From: Martelella sp. NC20
GTDB lineage: Bacteria > Pseudomonadota > Alphaproteobacteria > Rhizobiales > Rhizobiaceae
DNA: 64,000 nucleotides
Direction: 5' to 3'
Assembly: GCF_013459645.1 (NCBI RefSeq)
Contig: NZ_CP054861.1
Coordinates: 4,948,001-5,012,000, forward strand
The notes under the pieces are model-generated. The model saw only the letters and a list, made by a program, of their open reading frames with translations, was not told the origin of the DNA and ran no database searches. The position numbers and the translations under genes are program-made. Shown here piece by piece: positions 26,994-38,620 of the stretch (the stretch's first letter is position 1; every line of letters begins with the position of its first letter).

Positions 26994-27227
26994 TCATACC
27001 GCCATCGTTTGCCAGAAAAGCGGTTCCGGTTGGATCATATCCAGGCGGGCGACGAAAATCGAATAGAAGAACGGCATGAGAGACGAGGACAGTCCGACCA
27101 TGACGGCGAGAAGTGTCAGCAAAACCCATTTCCTGTTGGCGATCGGCGATGACGAGTAGCATACCGAACAGACGTTGCGACCGTAACGAAGGTGATGATG
27201 GCACGTCTTACACCTGAAAATACGCAT
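26994..27227 (-). CDS. Small zinc-ribbon membrane protein
   Basis: 77 residues from the ATG at 27227. FRCKTCHHHLRYGRNVCSVC near the N-terminus has two CxxC pairs, as in a zinc ribbon. A single hydrophobic segment follows (KWVLLTLLAVMVGLSSSLM, residues ~37-56). This layout, a cytoplasmic zinc ribbon attached to a membrane helix, recurs in small alphaproteobacterial proteins of unknown function. Upstream DNA is very AT-rich. The earlier ATG at 27248 lacks a ribosome site. Coding status is probable rather than certain. Confidence 0.55.
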   Translation of the reverse strand: MRIFRCKTCHHHLRYGRNVCSVCYSSSPIANRKWVLLTLLAVMVGLSSSLMPFFYSIFVARLDMIQPEPLFWQTMAV

Positions 27228-27603
27228 ACCCAGTGCCCTGCAAGCCATTAAAGACAGTTTTTATTATACACAGTCGAGAGTAATATTCAAATATTAAAAG
27301 AAATAACATTAAAATATTCATATTAAATTCATAGAGTCGATCATTTCCGCAAATATTGAATGCTATATTAAAATATACAAATATAAAAATAGACAATAAT
27401 CAATTATATCATCGGATATTATTTGGCATCGCCAATGCTCCAGATTTCTTATTTTGACGCGTCGGGTTAACGAAAAAATCGGATTCCGCTTTTTCGCCCG
27501 ATGCTCTAACTGACGTGATATCGGCCGCGACAAGAAACGTCCGGGCACAGGAAGCCTTCCACATATCTCGATCTATCCGGGCATTCCGCTCAACCGAAAT
27601 CGC
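27228..27603. other. AT-rich intergenic stretch
   Basis: 376 bp with no convincing gene. Positions ~27249-27420 are strikingly AT-rich (ATATTAAAATATACAAATAT and similar), unlike any other part of the window. Short frames there have no recognisable content. A member of the ACCGGT-type repeat family follows at 27434-27507. Confidence 0.75.
27434..27507 (+). repeat. ACCGGT-family intergenic repeat, copy 1
   Basis: Begins AATGCTCCAGATTTC, contains TATTTTGACGCGTCGGG and CGAAAAA, and ends CTTTTTCGCCCGATGCTCT. It aligns along its length with 53187-53259; a third, shorter copy is at 43743-43790. The ends are near-inverted (ATGCTC / GATGCTCT arrangement). Confidence 0.75.
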
Positions 27604-28437
<834 letters not shown>

Positions 28438-28514
28438 GATTTACTCCCATGCGCTGCGCGTTCCTGAAACCTAACGCGCAAGCGTCAGAATCGGCAGCGA
28501 CTTGTTGCAATGAT

Positions 28515-31058
28515 CTACCGGAACAGGCGCTCATTCACCACATCGATCGACATTGCCCGTCGCGCGCTGCGGTTTTCCAGCACATGATCAATGCCGATCC
28601 GTACCAGGCCGAGCACGAACAGCCAGAAGATCAGATAGACCCAGACGAGGCCGATGAGCAGCCACGAAATCTTCGGCACGAGAATCCCGAAACCGCACAT
28701 CAGCACCGCCACCAATTGCGTGGCGACGATCGCGATCAGCAACGGCGGCGCCGGATAGGGCCTTTTGGTGAACCAGTTTTCCTTGCGCGCGACCAACAGC
28801 AGCAGATGACCGCCGGCGACAAGCTGCAGGAACATCATCGATTGCAGATGCGCGTTGTCGGTAATGCCGAGCCCGGGCCATCGCGCCGGCTCGGACATCA
28901 CCTCCATCCCCATCAGCAACAGCCCGAAGGACTGAACGATCGAGGCAAAGCCGAGCACGGCGGCAACGGTCAGCAGATGCGGCATCCGCCAGCGGATCGG
29001 CTGCTCCGACACCGTGGTGTTGTCATAGGCGACCGTCATGATCGGGACATCGTCGAGCAGCGACATCAACACGATCATGATCGGCGTCAGCGGCTGGAAC
29101 CCGAGAAAGATCGTCGACAGCACCACCAGGAACATGATCGTCAGGGTCAGCGCCACGCGATAGACCGTGTAGCTGGTGATCCGCCCGAAAATCCGCCGCG
29201 CCTCGTCGATCGCGTTCTCGATCACCGAAAGGCCGGGGGCCGTCAGGATCAGCGCCGCGGCACCGCGCGCAGCATCGGTCGCGCCCGAGACCGCGATCCC
29301 GCAATCGGCCTGTTTCAGCGCCGGCGCGTCGTTGACCCCGTCGCCGGTCATCGCGACCAGATGGCCGTTCTTCTGGAACGTCTTGACGATCGCATATTTG
29401 TGTTCGGGAAAGACCCGCGCGAAACCATCCGCCGTCAGGATGCGGTTGGCGATCGGGCCGGGCACATTGTCGGGGTCCATGTCTTTCGGAAACACATCCG
29501 CCGCCGCCAGAATATTGGTGCCAAGGCCCAGCTGGCGGGCGGTCTCGCGCGCAATCGCGGTATCATCGCCGGTGATCATCTTCACCGTCACGCCCTTGGC
29601 GCGGACATTGTCGATGGTCTGTTTCGAATCATCGCGCGGCGGATCGTACATCGGCAGGATGCCGATCAATTGCCAATGGGCGCCGTCATCGTCCGAACGC
29701 GCCACGGCAAGCGCGCGATAGCCCTTCGCGCCCAGCGCCGCCACATGGGTATCGACCGCCGCCGCGTTCGCCCCGCCGCAGAGCGCCACGATCGCATGTG
29801 GCGCGCCCTTGGAGGCCAGGAACGTCTTGCCATCCGGCCCGGCGACGGAAACCTCCGTGCGCTTGGAAACCGGATCGAACGGCGTGAATCGCGAAAGCCG
29901 GTATTGGCCAAGCACGGCCTTGTCCGGCAGCGCGGCAATCACCGCGCCATCGATCGCGTCGCTTCCCTCGTCGCGCGAGGCAAGAGCGGCGGCCAGAACG
30001 ATCCGCGACGGATCGACGCCGTCAAGCGGGATCGGCTCGCCGAGCGTCAGGATATTCTTCGTCAGCGTACCGGTCTTGTCGGAGCACAAAATATCTGCGC
30101 CGGCCATTTCATCGATCGAGGAGAGCCGCGAGACGATCGCCTTTTCCTTCGACAGCGCCAGCGCGCCGAGCGCCATGGTGATCGAAAACACGGCGGGCAT
30201 GGCGACCGGGATCGAGGCAACCAGCAGCACCAGCACGAACTGCAGGATCGCCAGCGCATCGGCAAGGCCCCAATTGTCGGATTTCACGATGTCGACATAA
30301 ACCTGAACGGCCACCATGATCAGCGCCAGTACCACGGCAAGCGCGATCAGGAAGTTGCCGATATGAAACATCGCCTTCTGCGCCTGGCTGACGGTGCCCG
30401 CGCCTGCCACCAGCTTCGCGGTACGGCCGAAAAACGTGTTGCCGCCGGTGCCGATCACGACGCCCGCCATCTCGCCCTGCTTCACCACGCTGCCGGAATA
30501 GGCGAGATCACCGATTTTCTTGGTAACAGGCAGTGATTCGCCGGTCAGCGCGGCTTGGTCGATCGAGGCGTAGTCGCCGGAAACCAGCCTTATGTCAGCG
30601 GGTACGATGCCGCCCAGACGGATATTGACGATATCGCCGGGCACGAGCGTCGCGGCGTCCACCGTCTTCGCCGCACCACCGCGAACGGCGCTTGCCTGCG
30701 GGGCGAGCGAGTTCTTGAGGGCGGCAAGCGCATTGGTGGCCTTGCTGTCCTGATAGAATTCGAGGGCGACATTGAAGAGCAGCAATCCGAGAATAATGAA
30801 GAAATCGCCCCAGTTGGCGAGCAGAAGCGAAACCAGCGCCGCCGCCTCGATCATGAACGCGATCGGGCCGACGAAGTGCCGGAGGATCTGCCGTGCAAGG
30901 CTGGTCTTCTCTTCCAGCAGCGCGTTCGGACCATAAGTCGCAAGCCGCGTCCCGGCTTCCTCGTCGGAAAGCCCCGTCGTGATATCGGTTTTCAGCTGCG
31001 CCACGACCGCGTCGAGCGGCGCATTTTCGAGGTCCGTTTTCGCCGCTTCACCAGCCAT
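28515..31058 (-). CDS. P-type H+-ATPase, plasma-membrane (IIIA) type
   Basis: 847 residues from the ATG at 31058 (GGAG eight bases upstream). Pumps protons out at the cost of ATP. Actuator motif LTGES at 171-175, phosphorylation site DKTGTLT at 327-333, hinge GDGVNDAPALKQA near 585 and about ten membrane helices. M4 reads ASIPVAMPAV, the IIIA (proton) type rather than the Ca or heavy-metal form. The N-terminus (LDAVVAQLKTDITTGLSDEEA) is the cation-ATPase N domain. Such pumps are patchy in bacteria. It precedes the PPK2 gene in the same orientation. Confidence 0.92.
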   Translation of the reverse strand: MAGEAAKTDLENAPLDAVVAQLKTDITTGLSDEEAGTRLATYGPNALLEEKTSLARQILRHFVGPIAFMIEAAALVSLLLANWGDFFIILGLLLFNVALEFYQDSKATNALAALKNSLAPQASAVRGGAAKTVDAATLVPGDIVNIRLGGIVPADIRLVSGDYASIDQAALTGESLPVTKKIGDLAYSGSVVKQGEMAGVVIGTGGNTFFGRTAKLVAGAGTVSQAQKAMFHIGNFLIALAVVLALIMVAVQVYVDIVKSDNWGLADALAILQFVLVLLVASIPVAMPAVFSITMALGALALSKEKAIVSRLSSIDEMAGADILCSDKTGTLTKNILTLGEPIPLDGVDPSRIVLAAALASRDEGSDAIDGAVIAALPDKAVLGQYRLSRFTPFDPVSKRTEVSVAGPDGKTFLASKGAPHAIVALCGGANAAAVDTHVAALGAKGYRALAVARSDDDGAHWQLIGILPMYDPPRDDSKQTIDNVRAKGVTVKMITGDDTAIARETARQLGLGTNILAAADVFPKDMDPDNVPGPIANRILTADGFARVFPEHKYAIVKTFQKNGHLVAMTGDGVNDAPALKQADCGIAVSGATDAARGAAALILTAPGLSVIENAIDEARRIFGRITSYTVYRVALTLTIMFLVVLSTIFLGFQPLTPIMIVLMSLLDDVPIMTVAYDNTTVSEQPIRWRMPHLLTVAAVLGFASIVQSFGLLLMGMEVMSEPARWPGLGITDNAHLQSMMFLQLVAGGHLLLLVARKENWFTKRPYPAPPLLIAIVATQLVAVLMCGFGILVPKISWLLIGLVWVYLIFWLFVLGLVRIGIDHVLENRSARRAMSIDVVNERLFR

Positions 31059-31208
31059 CGCCCAACTCCAGCAATCCCGCTTTCCAGACGCTACAATGAT
31101 ACTACCATAAGTGGAACCGAAACCGGTTTTCCATGGCAAAATCTGCGTACTGGAAGAAATCTATACGAAAAGCGCGATGGCGGGATGACCGAGATCAAAC
31201 GGCAGATA

Positions 31209-31733
31209 TCAGCGAACCTGATCGAGAAGGCGTTTGCACTCCAGAAGGTCGGACAGAACTTCCTTCAGCATCGCATCGTCGGAGCGCGCAAGGCCGAAAG
31301 CCGGATCGATATCGCCCTCGCCTTCCTTGCCCCGTCTGAAAAAACCTTTGCCGCTGGCCTTCTTCGGCCGGCCGACCACCTGATCATCATCGAAGATCGA
31401 ATGCTGGTCTTCCTGCTGGCGGGCCTCGGGCTGCGGCGCAAGCGCCTCGATCAGTTCGGCATCGCCGCTGCCGACGGCCGTGACGAAACGGTTGCCGTTG
31501 CTTTTCAGAAGCTTCTGCACGCCCTTGATGGTGTAGCCATGATCATAAAGAAGGTGGCGGATGCCCTTCAGCAGTTCGACATCCTCGGGCCGGTAATAGC
31601 GTCGTCCGCCGCCGCGTTTCATCGGCTTGACCTGGGTAAAGCGGGTTTCCCAGAACCGCAGCACGTGCTGCGGCAGCTCCAGTTCTTCGGCAACCTCGGA
31701 AATGGTGCGAAACGCCTCGGGACTTTTGTCCAT
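31209..31733 (-). CDS. MerR-family transcriptional regulator
   Basis: 174 residues from the ATG at 31733. Winged helix at residues ~8-60: [20 protein letters not shown], then [20 protein letters not shown]. The C-terminal half has low complexity with no visible metal-binding cysteines, so it is not a classical metal sensor. In rhizobia this gene follows ihfA in the order plsX-fabH-ihfA-merR, as here. Target unknown. Confidence 0.9.
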   Translation of the reverse strand: MDKSPEAFRTISEVAEELELPQHVLRFWETRFTQVKPMKRGGGRRYYRPEDVELLKGIRHLLYDHGYTIKGVQKLLKSNGNRFVTAVGSGDAELIEALAPQPEARQQEDQHSIFDDDQVVGRPKKASGKGFFRRGKEGEGDIDPAFGLARSDDAMLKEVLSDLLECKRLLDQVR

Positions 31734-31829
31734 GATGATCAAACGCCTTCCGCTGATATCGAATCGCAGCTATTTCACCGCGAACACGCCGCGATGACAA
31801 GACGGAATCAGAGATTTGCGTGAGGCAGG

Positions 31830-32174
31830 TCAGCCAGCCGTCCTGGCCGCGGCCTTCTCGGCCTTGTTGCGACGCGTCAGATGCGACTTCAATATCTTCT
31901 GCTTCAAGACGTTGGACGCCTTGAAGGTCATCACCCGGCGGGGCGAAATCGGCACTTCCTCACCGGTCTTCGGATTGCGTCCGATGCGCTCGTTCTTGTC
32001 GCGCACCTGGAAGGTCGCGAACGAGGAGAGCTTGACCGTTTCACCCCGAACAATCGCGTCACAAATCTCATCGATCACGGTTTCCACCAGTTCGGCGGAT
32101 TCTGTTCGTGAAAGACCCACCTTGCGGAACACTGATTCTGCCAGATCCGCTCGCGTCACAGTTTTGCCAGGCAT
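31830..32174 (-). CDS. ihfA: Integration host factor, alpha subunit
   Basis: 114 residues. Nucleoid-associated heterodimer subunit that bends DNA. The family core is clear: [20 protein letters not shown] at the N-terminus and the beta-arm [17 protein letters not shown] at about 62-78, with its intercalating proline. A 15-residue basic tail ([17 protein letters not shown]) extends beyond the usual end. It lies between fabH and merR on the minus strand. Confidence 0.95.
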   Translation of the reverse strand: MPGKTVTRADLAESVFRKVGLSRTESAELVETVIDEICDAIVRGETVKLSSFATFQVRDKNERIGRNPKTGEEVPISPRRVMTFKASNVLKQKILKSHLTRRNKAEKAAARTAG

Positions 32175-32277
32175 TACCGCATCCCGATTTTTATTTAATT
32201 CCCCGTCGCATAGACACTATTGCCGACCGGCATGGCGGTCAAGCGCCTGATGGGACGGAATCCATGATGACGAGCCG

Positions 32278-33246
32278 CTACCAGCGCAAAAGCACCGCGC
32301 CCCAGGTAAAACCGCCGCCCATTGCCTCCAGCATCACCATATCGCCCCGCTTGATCCGACCATCGCCGGCAGCCGTGGCAAGCGCCAGCGGAATCGACGC
32401 GGCCGAGGTATTGGCGTGCTGGTCGACAGTGACCACGACCTTGTCCATCGGAATGCCGAGCTTCTTGGCCGATCCCTCGATGATACGACGGTTGGCCTGG
32501 TGCGGGACCAGCCAGTCGAGATCGTCGGCGGTGACGCCGGCCTCGCCGAATGCGGCCTCGATCACATCGGTGATCATCCCGACCGCATGCTTGAAAACCT
32601 CGCGGCCCTGCATCCGCAGATGACCGATATCACCCGTGGTCGACACGCCGCCATCGACATAGAGCTTTTCGCAATGCGCGCCATCGGAACGCAGGCTTGA
32701 GGCGATGATGCCGCGATCACCGGCCACCGCATCGTCAACGGCTTCGAGGATGACCGCGCCGGCGCCGTCGCCGAACAGCACGCAGGTGGTCCGGTCGGTC
32801 CAGTCGAGCAGGCGCGAAAATGTCTCCGCGCCGATCACCAGCACCCGCTTCGCCCGCCCCGCGCGGATGAAATTATCCGCCGTCGTCACCGCGTAGACGA
32901 AGCCCGAGCAGACCGCCTGCAGGTCGAAGGCGAAGCCGTGGCTCATCCCGAGGCGGTGCTGGATATTGACGGCTGTTGCCGGAAAGGTGTTGTCGGGCGT
33001 GGAGGTCGCGACCACGATGACGTCGATGTCATCGGCGCTCAGTCCGGCATTGGCAAGGGCCGCCCGCGCGGCAGCCTCGCCAAGCGAAGCCGTGGTCTCG
33101 CCATCGCCGGCGATATAGCGCTGCTTGATGCCGGTTCGCTGCTGGATCCAGCTATCGGAGGTATCGACAAGCTGCCGAAGCTCCTCGTTGGTCACAACGC
33201 GTCTGGGCAGGGCCGAACCGAAACCGCAAACGACAGAACGGGTCAT
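32278..33246 (-). CDS. fabH: Beta-ketoacyl-ACP synthase III
   Basis: 322 residues. Starts fatty-acid chains by condensing acetyl-CoA with malonyl-ACP. Catalytic triad visible: C113 in [10 protein letters not shown], His near 249 in VPHQANRR, and Asn near 279 in NTSAASIP. The 53-bp gap to plsX and common strand place it in the phospholipid/fatty-acid operon DUF177-plsX-fabH. AAGGAAAAAGAAAC precedes the ATG. Confidence 0.97.
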   Translation of the reverse strand: MTRSVVCGFGSALPRRVVTNEELRQLVDTSDSWIQQRTGIKQRYIAGDGETTASLGEAAARAALANAGLSADDIDVIVVATSTPDNTFPATAVNIQHRLGMSHGFAFDLQAVCSGFVYAVTTADNFIRAGRAKRVLVIGAETFSRLLDWTDRTTCVLFGDGAGAVILEAVDDAVAGDRGIIASSLRSDGAHCEKLYVDGGVSTTGDIGHLRMQGREVFKHAVGMITDVIEAAFGEAGVTADDLDWLVPHQANRRIIEGSAKKLGIPMDKVVVTVDQHANTSAASIPLALATAAGDGRIKRGDMVMLEAMGGGFTWGAVLLRW

Positions 33247-33299
33247 GTTTCTTTTTCCTTATTGGCAGCCCGGGGCTGCGTTATCCGGCCGCACCGGCT

Positions 33300-34346
33300 T
33301 CAGGCCGCTTCCGGCCCCATCGGTGATTCGTTACGGGCATGGTATTCGTTCAGATCATGCTGGATCTTGGCCTGCAATCCGTTGTGAACCATGTCATAGG
33401 CCACATCGATCGCAGAGGCATACCCCTCGGCATCCGTGCCGCCATGGCTCTTGATGACGATGCCGTTGAGGCCGAGGAAGACGCCGCCGTTGACCTTGCG
33501 GGGATCGAGCTTGTCGCGCAGCATCTGGAAGGCGCTGCGGGCAAGCACATAGCCAATCCGGGTCATCCATGTCCGCGACATCGACGAGCGCAGATATTCC
33601 GCGATCTGGCGGGCCGTGCCCTCGGCCGTCTTCAGCGCGATATTGCCGGTGAACCCCTCGACCACGAAAACGTCCACCGTTCCGCGCCCGAGATCGTCGC
33701 CCTCGACGAAGCCGGCATATTCGAGATTGTCGATATCCGCCTCGCGCAGAAGCTTGCCCGCTTCCTTGACCTGCTCGACGCCCTTGACCTCCTCGACGCC
33801 GACATTGATGAGGCCGACGGTAGGCTTCTTGATCTCGAACAGCGCGCGAGCCATCGCTCCGCCCATCAGCGCGAAATCGAGCAACTGCTTGGCATCGGCG
33901 CCGATCGTGGCGCCGATATCGAGCACGATGCTCTCGCCCCTCAATGTCGGCCAGATGCCCGCGATCGCCGGACGGTCGATTGTCGGCATGGTCCTGAGAC
34001 AGAACATCGCCATCGCCATCAGCGCGCCGGTATTGCCGGCGGAAACGGCGGCGTCGGAACGGCCTTCCTTGACCGCGTCGATCGCGCACCACATGCTGGA
34101 AACATTGCGTCCGCGCCTGAGAGCCTGGCTCGGCTTCTCATCCATTTCGACGGTCACTTCGCAATCGATCACCTCGGCCCGTTCCGCAAGCCTGGGAAAG
34201 CCTGCAAGGAGCGGTTCGATCGCGTCCTTCCTGCCGTAAAGGAGAAAGCTGATATCGGGATGCCGCGTCAGCGCCTGGGCAGCGCCTCCAATCGCGACTT
34301 GCGGCCCGACATCGCCCCCCATGACATCAATGGAAATTCTAATCAA
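33300..34346 (-). CDS. plsX: Phosphate acyltransferase
   Basis: 348 residues. Converts acyl-ACP to acyl-phosphate, the first step of PlsX/PlsY phospholipid synthesis. The family opening [11 protein letters not shown] follows directly after the TTG at 34346, matching the usual PlsX start. The C-terminal region contains the conserved [14 protein letters not shown] near 220. A longer reading frame from a TTG at 34418 lacks conserved residues. Lies between DUF177 and fabH. The short gap and common strand suggest one operon. Confidence 0.93.
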   Translation of the reverse strand: MIRISIDVMGGDVGPQVAIGGAAQALTRHPDISFLLYGRKDAIEPLLAGFPRLAERAEVIDCEVTVEMDEKPSQALRRGRNVSSMWCAIDAVKEGRSDAAVSAGNTGALMAMAMFCLRTMPTIDRPAIAGIWPTLRGESIVLDIGATIGADAKQLLDFALMGGAMARALFEIKKPTVGLINVGVEEVKGVEQVKEAGKLLREADIDNLEYAGFVEGDDLGRGTVDVFVVEGFTGNIALKTAEGTARQIAEYLRSSMSRTWMTRIGYVLARSAFQMLRDKLDPRKVNGGVFLGLNGIVIKSHGGTDAEGYASAIDVAYDMVHNGLQAKIQHDLNEYHARNESPMGPEAA

Positions 34347-34480
34347 ACGTTCCAGGTCCCTGTTTACACGCGCATCGGCGGAGCCGGGCCAAAATACCCT
34401 TTTTGTTTCCTGAGACAACTGCTGCGGTTGAAAAACCCGAGATTACACCGCCAGGTCCTGCGCCGCTTGCCTCCAAGGTA

Positions 34481-35059
34481 CTATTCAGACTGGTTTTTCC
34501 AATCCTTCAGCGCCGCAAAAGGGGAAGGCGCGGCATCATCTTGCGCATCATCCGTGTCGATCAGTTTCTCCGTCACGGCGACGCCGGGCTTTCGCGGATA
34601 AGGGTCGACCGCAAGGCCGATTGCCTCGATCACAACTGCGGCGAGATCGATCTCGGTTCCGGAAAACGGCTCCGGCTCGTCCGGACCGTTGGGATCAACG
34701 ATCAGTTCGCCTTCCTCATTGAGCTTGCGGTGGAACTGGCGGGAGTTCTCCGGCAGGAAAGTGACGTCCACCTCTTCCTCGATGGTCGCCTCGAGCGGCT
34801 CGAGCGTGACCACGCAGGTCTGGGTGATCCCGGCCCTGACCGTGCCCTTGACGCGCACGCCATCACGCCGCCAGGGCGAAATCCTCAGATCCGCCGAAAG
34901 ACTTTCAACCGAGCGGACATCGAGAAACCCGGCGGTCGCCGCGCGTTCCGCCGCGTCGGCATCGATGCGCATGTCGAAGGCGGCGGAAGACGCGCGGGAG
35001 ACGGCGAAAGGCCGCGAGAACGGCAGTTTCCTGACGGCGGCGTTTTCTTCATCAGCCAC
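34481..35059 (-). CDS. DUF177 (YceD) family protein
   Basis: 192 residues, acidic. The conserved segment TQTCVVTLEPLEATIEEEVD near residues 80-105 contains the single cysteine typical of the family, and the C-terminal half is rich in Asp/Glu/Pro. YceD proteins are linked with rRNA accumulation and in most bacteria precede rpmF; in alphaproteobacteria they sit before plsX, as here. It overlaps the UQCC chaperone gene by 8 bp. Confidence 0.88.
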   Translation of the reverse strand: MADEENAAVRKLPFSRPFAVSRASSAAFDMRIDADAAERAATAGFLDVRSVESLSADLRISPWRRDGVRVKGTVRAGITQTCVVTLEPLEATIEEEVDVTFLPENSRQFHRKLNEEGELIVDPNGPDEPEPFSGTEIDLAAVVIEAIGLAVDPYPRKPGVAVTEKLIDTDDAQDDAAPSPFAALKDWKNQSE

Positions 35060-35600
35060 GGGCGACCTCCGTGCATTCCGGCACCAGGAAACTCACCATG
35101 CCGGTTTCGACGATGACCTCGTCCATGCGCGAAAGATGATCGGCATTGGCCAGCATCCAGCGCGCGAGCTCGGCCATATCGACCGGCTCGGCATCGAAAC
35201 CGTGAAAATTCTGCCCAAGGGCGACAGCGAGCTGGCCGAGATCGCGATCCTGAAGGCAGCGGACATAGCGTTCCAGCCGGCCGTAAAACATGCCCGCCAG
35301 CTTTTTCATCCGTTTCGGCACGGAATTGTCGCCGACGCCAAGTTCGCGGATGGAATAATCGATGTCGAGAAAAAAGGCATCGACCACCTCCTGCGAGAGC
35401 TGCTTGCCGCTTTCGGATGATTTCGAGGTTCGCCACAGGAACAGGATCATCACCAACGACAGCATCTCGAAACGCCCCATCACGGTGTCGGGCACATTAT
35501 AGTCGGTATAAAAGCACGGCTGGCGCGCCGTGGTCGTAATCACGCCATACTGACGTTGCACCACCTGACGGTTGCCGCGTCTCCTGCTGAATAATCCCAA
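35052..35600 (-). CDS. Ubiquinol-cytochrome c chaperone family protein
   Basis: 182 residues. Related to CBP3, which assists assembly of cytochrome bc1 complex. The family core YTDYNVPDTVMGRFEMLSLV at about 31-50, and the following YSIRELGVGDNSVPKRMKKL, are clear. I start at the TTG at 35600 (encoding the residue before GLFSRRRG), since the longer frame upstream has no family-like content. It is the first gene of the UQCC-DUF177-plsX-fabH operon, divergent from bamE across 298 bp in which I see no gene. Confidence 0.9.
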   Translation of the reverse strand: MGLFSRRRGNRQVVQRQYGVITTTARQPCFYTDYNVPDTVMGRFEMLSLVMILFLWRTSKSSESGKQLSQEVVDAFFLDIDYSIRELGVGDNSVPKRMKKLAGMFYGRLERYVRCLQDRDLGQLAVALGQNFHGFDAEPVDMAELARWMLANADHLSRMDEVIVETGMVSFLVPECTEVARG

Positions 35601-35898
35601 GGTAGTCCCACTCTCTCTACATAAATTCCATAGTGCCGCACTCACCTGATGCAATTGCATCCGGACACAAGCTGGTTTATCCAGTTACACTGGAAAACGC
35701 GAAGCTCGATGATGAGCCGGCCAGAATTGGCTGCAGTCCCCTGAACCAACCATGGATAATGGTAGTTTGCGCGGGGCCTGCCCGCAACCGGGAATCGTCG
35801 CCGGCAACAGGCATTGGCACGGGCCTGGCGTTGGCGAATGATGGAAACAAACAGTCGGCGGGTTCGCCCGACCGACACCGAGACCTGTCAGGGAGTGT

Positions 35899-36432
35899 AT
35901 GTTGAAGACGCACGGTGTGAAATTTGATCTGAAGCCGGCCCGTCCGGCAGCCGCCGGTGCTCTTGTCGCCGTCACCCTTCTGGTCGCAGGCTGCTCGACC
36001 AGCGATATCGTCGGCAGCAAGAATGTCTATTATCAGGGTTATGTCGTCGACGAGCAGATGCTGCAGCTCGTCAAGGTCGGCTCCAGCCGCGAGCAGGTTC
36101 TGCTGACGCTCGGCGAGCCCTCGACCACCGCGACCTTCGACAATGAAGTGTTCTTCTACATCTCGCAGAAGAAGGAAAAACGCTTCACCTTCCAGAAACC
36201 GCGTCTGGTCGACCAGGAAATCCTCGCGGTCTATTTCGACGGCAACGGCCGCGTCGCGCGCATCGGGCGCTACACGCTGCAGGATGGCAATGTCATCGAC
36301 ATGGCGACCGAAACAACGCCGACCGGCGGCAAGGAAATCACCTTCATCCAGCAGATCCTGCAGGGCACCGGCGGCAGCGCCGCCCGCGACTTCTTCGGCG
36401 CAGGCAACAATGCCGGCGTGGTCGGGCCGTAA
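35899..36432 (+). CDS. bamE: Outer membrane assembly lipoprotein BamE
   Basis: 177 residues. Part of the BAM complex that inserts outer-membrane beta-barrels. A type II signal peptide ends in LLVAGC with the lipidated C32, followed by the SmpA/BamE fold (LQLVKVGSSREQVLLTLGEP, then SYYISQ-like strands ending FDGNGRVARI). GGGAG precedes the ATG. It stands alone, and is terminated by a strong hairpin at 36441-36475. Confidence 0.93.
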   Translation: MLKTHGVKFDLKPARPAAAGALVAVTLLVAGCSTSDIVGSKNVYYQGYVVDEQMLQLVKVGSSREQVLLTLGEPSTTATFDNEVFFYISQKKEKRFTFQKPRLVDQEILAVYFDGNGRVARIGRYTLQDGNVIDMATETTPTGGKEITFIQQILQGTGGSAARDFFGAGNNAGVVGP

Positions 36433-36440
36433 AGGACGCG

Positions 36441-36475
36441 AAAAAAGACCCCGCCGAAATGGCGGGGTCTTTTTT
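36441..36475. terminator. Bidirectional intrinsic terminator, bamE / hppA
   Basis: AAAAAAGACCCCGCC (36441-36455) pairs with GGCGGGGTCTTTTTT around the GAAAT loop. A-run and T-run on the two sides make it active from either strand, serving both the bamE end and the convergent hppA end. Confidence 0.95.
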
Positions 36476-36484
36476 CGTTGAAGC

Positions 36485-38620
36485 CTACGCCAATACCGCC
36501 AGCAGCAGCAGCGCCACGATATTGGTGATCTTGATCGCCGGGTTGACGGCGGGACCGGCAGTGTCCTTGTAGGGATCGCCGACGGTATCGCCGGTGATCG
36601 AGGCCTTGTGGGCCTCGGAGCCCTTTTCGTGGGTAACGCCGTCGGCATCGACGAAGCCATCCTCGAAGCTCTTCTTGGCATTGTCCCATGCGCCGCCGCC
36701 CGATGTCATCGAGATCGCGACGAACAGACCGTTGACGATCACGCCGAGCAGCGATGCGCCGAGGGCCGCAAAGGCCGAGGCCTTGGAGCCCGAAAGCCCC
36801 CAGACGCCGAAGAACACCACCAGCGGCGCCAGCACCGGCAGCAGCGAGGGCACGATCATCTCGCGGATCGCGGCCTTGGTCAGCATGTCGACGGCACGCC
36901 CGTAATCCGGTTTTTCCGTGCCGTCCATGATGCCGGGCTTGTCGCGGAACTGCTGGCGCACTTCGGCCACCACGGCACTTGCCGCCCGCCCCACGGCCGT
37001 CATCGCGATGCCGCCGAAAAGGTAGGGGATAAGGCCGCCGAAGATCAGCCCGGCAACCACGTAAGGGTTGGAGAGCGAGAACGAGATATCGCCCATATCC
37101 GCATAGAATGGGTATTGATCCCCATGCGCCGCGAAGAAGGCAAGATCGTTCGAATAGGCGGCGAACAGCACCAGAGCGCCGAGCCCGGCAGAGCCGATCG
37201 CATAGCCCTTGGTCACCGCCTTGGTGGTGTTGCCGACCGCATCGAGCGCGTCGGTGGATTTGCGCACTTCCGGCGGAAGCCCCGCCATTTCCGCAATCCC
37301 ACCGGCATTATCCGTGACCGGGCCGAAGGCATCGAGCGCCACGATCATGCCCGCGATTCCAAGCATGGCGGTAACGGCGATGCCGGTCCCGAACAGGCCC
37401 GCCAACTGATAGGTGGAGATGATGCCGCCGCAGATCACGATCGCCGGCAGAGCGGTCGCCTCAAGCGAAACCGCAAGCCCCTGGATCACATTGGTGCCGT
37501 GGCCGGAGACCGAGGCCTGGGCGATCGACACCACCGGGCGCTTGCCCGTGCCGGTATAGTATTCGGTGATCACCACGATCAGCGCGGTGACGATCAGGCC
37601 GACGATACCGCAGATGAACAGCGCCAGGCCGGTGATGTTCTTGCCCGCGACCTCTCCGATCGATCCGAAGCCGACAGTGGCCCAGGTGGCAAGTCCGATA
37701 CCGACGATCGACAGCAGGCCGGTGACGATCAGGCCGCGATAGAGCGCGCCCATGATCGAGCCGTTGGTGCCGAGCTTGACGAAGAACGTGCCGACGATGG
37801 AGGTCAGGATGCAGACGCCGCAGATCGCGAGCGGCAGCAGCATGACATCGGCAAGGACCGCCGCGCCGCCGAAGAAGATCGCGCCGAGCACCATGGTCGC
37901 GACCACCGAGACGGCATAGGTCTCGAACAGGTCGGCAGCCATGCCGGCGCAATCGCCGACATTGTCGCCGACATTGTCCGCGATGGTGGCCGGGTTGCGC
38001 GGATCGTCTTCCGGAATACCGGCCTCGACCTTGCCGACGAGATCGCCGCCGACGTCCGCGCCCTTGGTGAAGATGCCGCCGCCGAGACGGGCGAACACGG
38101 AAATCAGGGAGGCGCCGAAGCCGAGCGCGACCAGCGCGTCGATGACATGGCGGTCATCCGGCGCATGGCCCATGATGGCAGTGAGATAATAATAATAGAC
38201 CGAGACGCCGAGAAGCGCGAGGCCGGCCACCAGCATGCCGGTGATGGCGCCCGACTTGAAGGCGATGTCGAGGCCGGAAGACAGGCTGTAGGAGGCAGCC
38301 TGGGCGGTGCGCACATTGGCGCGCACGGAAACATGCATGCCGATGAAGCCGGCAGCGCCCGAAAGCACGGCGCCGATGACGAAGCCGATTGCCGCCGTCA
38401 GCGAAAGCAGCAGCCAGACCAGAATGAAGACGACCGCGCCGACAATGGCGATCGTGGTATACTGGCGCGTCAGATAGGCCTGCGCCCCTTCCCGGATATA
38501 ACCCGCGATCTCTTTCATGCGCGGGGTTCCCTGATCGGCGACCATGACCGATCGGATCGCCCACAGGGCGTATACGATCGACAAGAGGCCGCAGACAATC
38601 ACGGCAAGCAGTATCGTCAT
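36485..38620 (-). CDS. hppA: Membrane-bound H+-translocating pyrophosphatase, K+-independent
   Basis: 711 residues with about sixteen membrane helices. Couples pyrophosphate hydrolysis to proton export. The substrate-binding segment [19 protein letters not shown] near residue 190 is intact. The position in [15 protein letters not shown] near 460 is Lys, which in this family marks the potassium-independent class; the potassium-dependent class has Ala. AAGGAAAG precedes the ATG. Stands alone on the minus strand with a terminator downstream. Confidence 0.96.
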   Translation of the reverse strand: MTILLAVIVCGLLSIVYALWAIRSVMVADQGTPRMKEIAGYIREGAQAYLTRQYTTIAIVGAVVFILVWLLLSLTAAIGFVIGAVLSGAAGFIGMHVSVRANVRTAQAASYSLSSGLDIAFKSGAITGMLVAGLALLGVSVYYYYLTAIMGHAPDDRHVIDALVALGFGASLISVFARLGGGIFTKGADVGGDLVGKVEAGIPEDDPRNPATIADNVGDNVGDCAGMAADLFETYAVSVVATMVLGAIFFGGAAVLADVMLLPLAICGVCILTSIVGTFFVKLGTNGSIMGALYRGLIVTGLLSIVGIGLATWATVGFGSIGEVAGKNITGLALFICGIVGLIVTALIVVITEYYTGTGKRPVVSIAQASVSGHGTNVIQGLAVSLEATALPAIVICGGIISTYQLAGLFGTGIAVTAMLGIAGMIVALDAFGPVTDNAGGIAEMAGLPPEVRKSTDALDAVGNTTKAVTKGYAIGSAGLGALVLFAAYSNDLAFFAAHGDQYPFYADMGDISFSLSNPYVVAGLIFGGLIPYLFGGIAMTAVGRAASAVVAEVRQQFRDKPGIMDGTEKPDYGRAVDMLTKAAIREMIVPSLLPVLAPLVVFFGVWGLSGSKASAFAALGASLLGVIVNGLFVAISMTSGGGAWDNAKKSFEDGFVDADGVTHEKGSEAHKASITGDTVGDPYKDTAGPAVNPAIKITNIVALLLLAVLA

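Noticed and set aside
27208..27548. Short hydrophobic or aromatic-rich frames in the AT-rich islet
   Set aside because: Their content follows from AT-rich DNA and part of a repeat; no ribosome site or homology.
28449..30536. A 695-codon open frame on the plus strand
   Set aside because: Antisense to the H+-ATPase gene; the composition (His, Arg, Gln rich) is that of a shadow frame.
35633..35905. 90-codon frame in the bamE upstream region
   Set aside because: No ribosome site or domain and it ends inside the bamE start region; looks non-coding.
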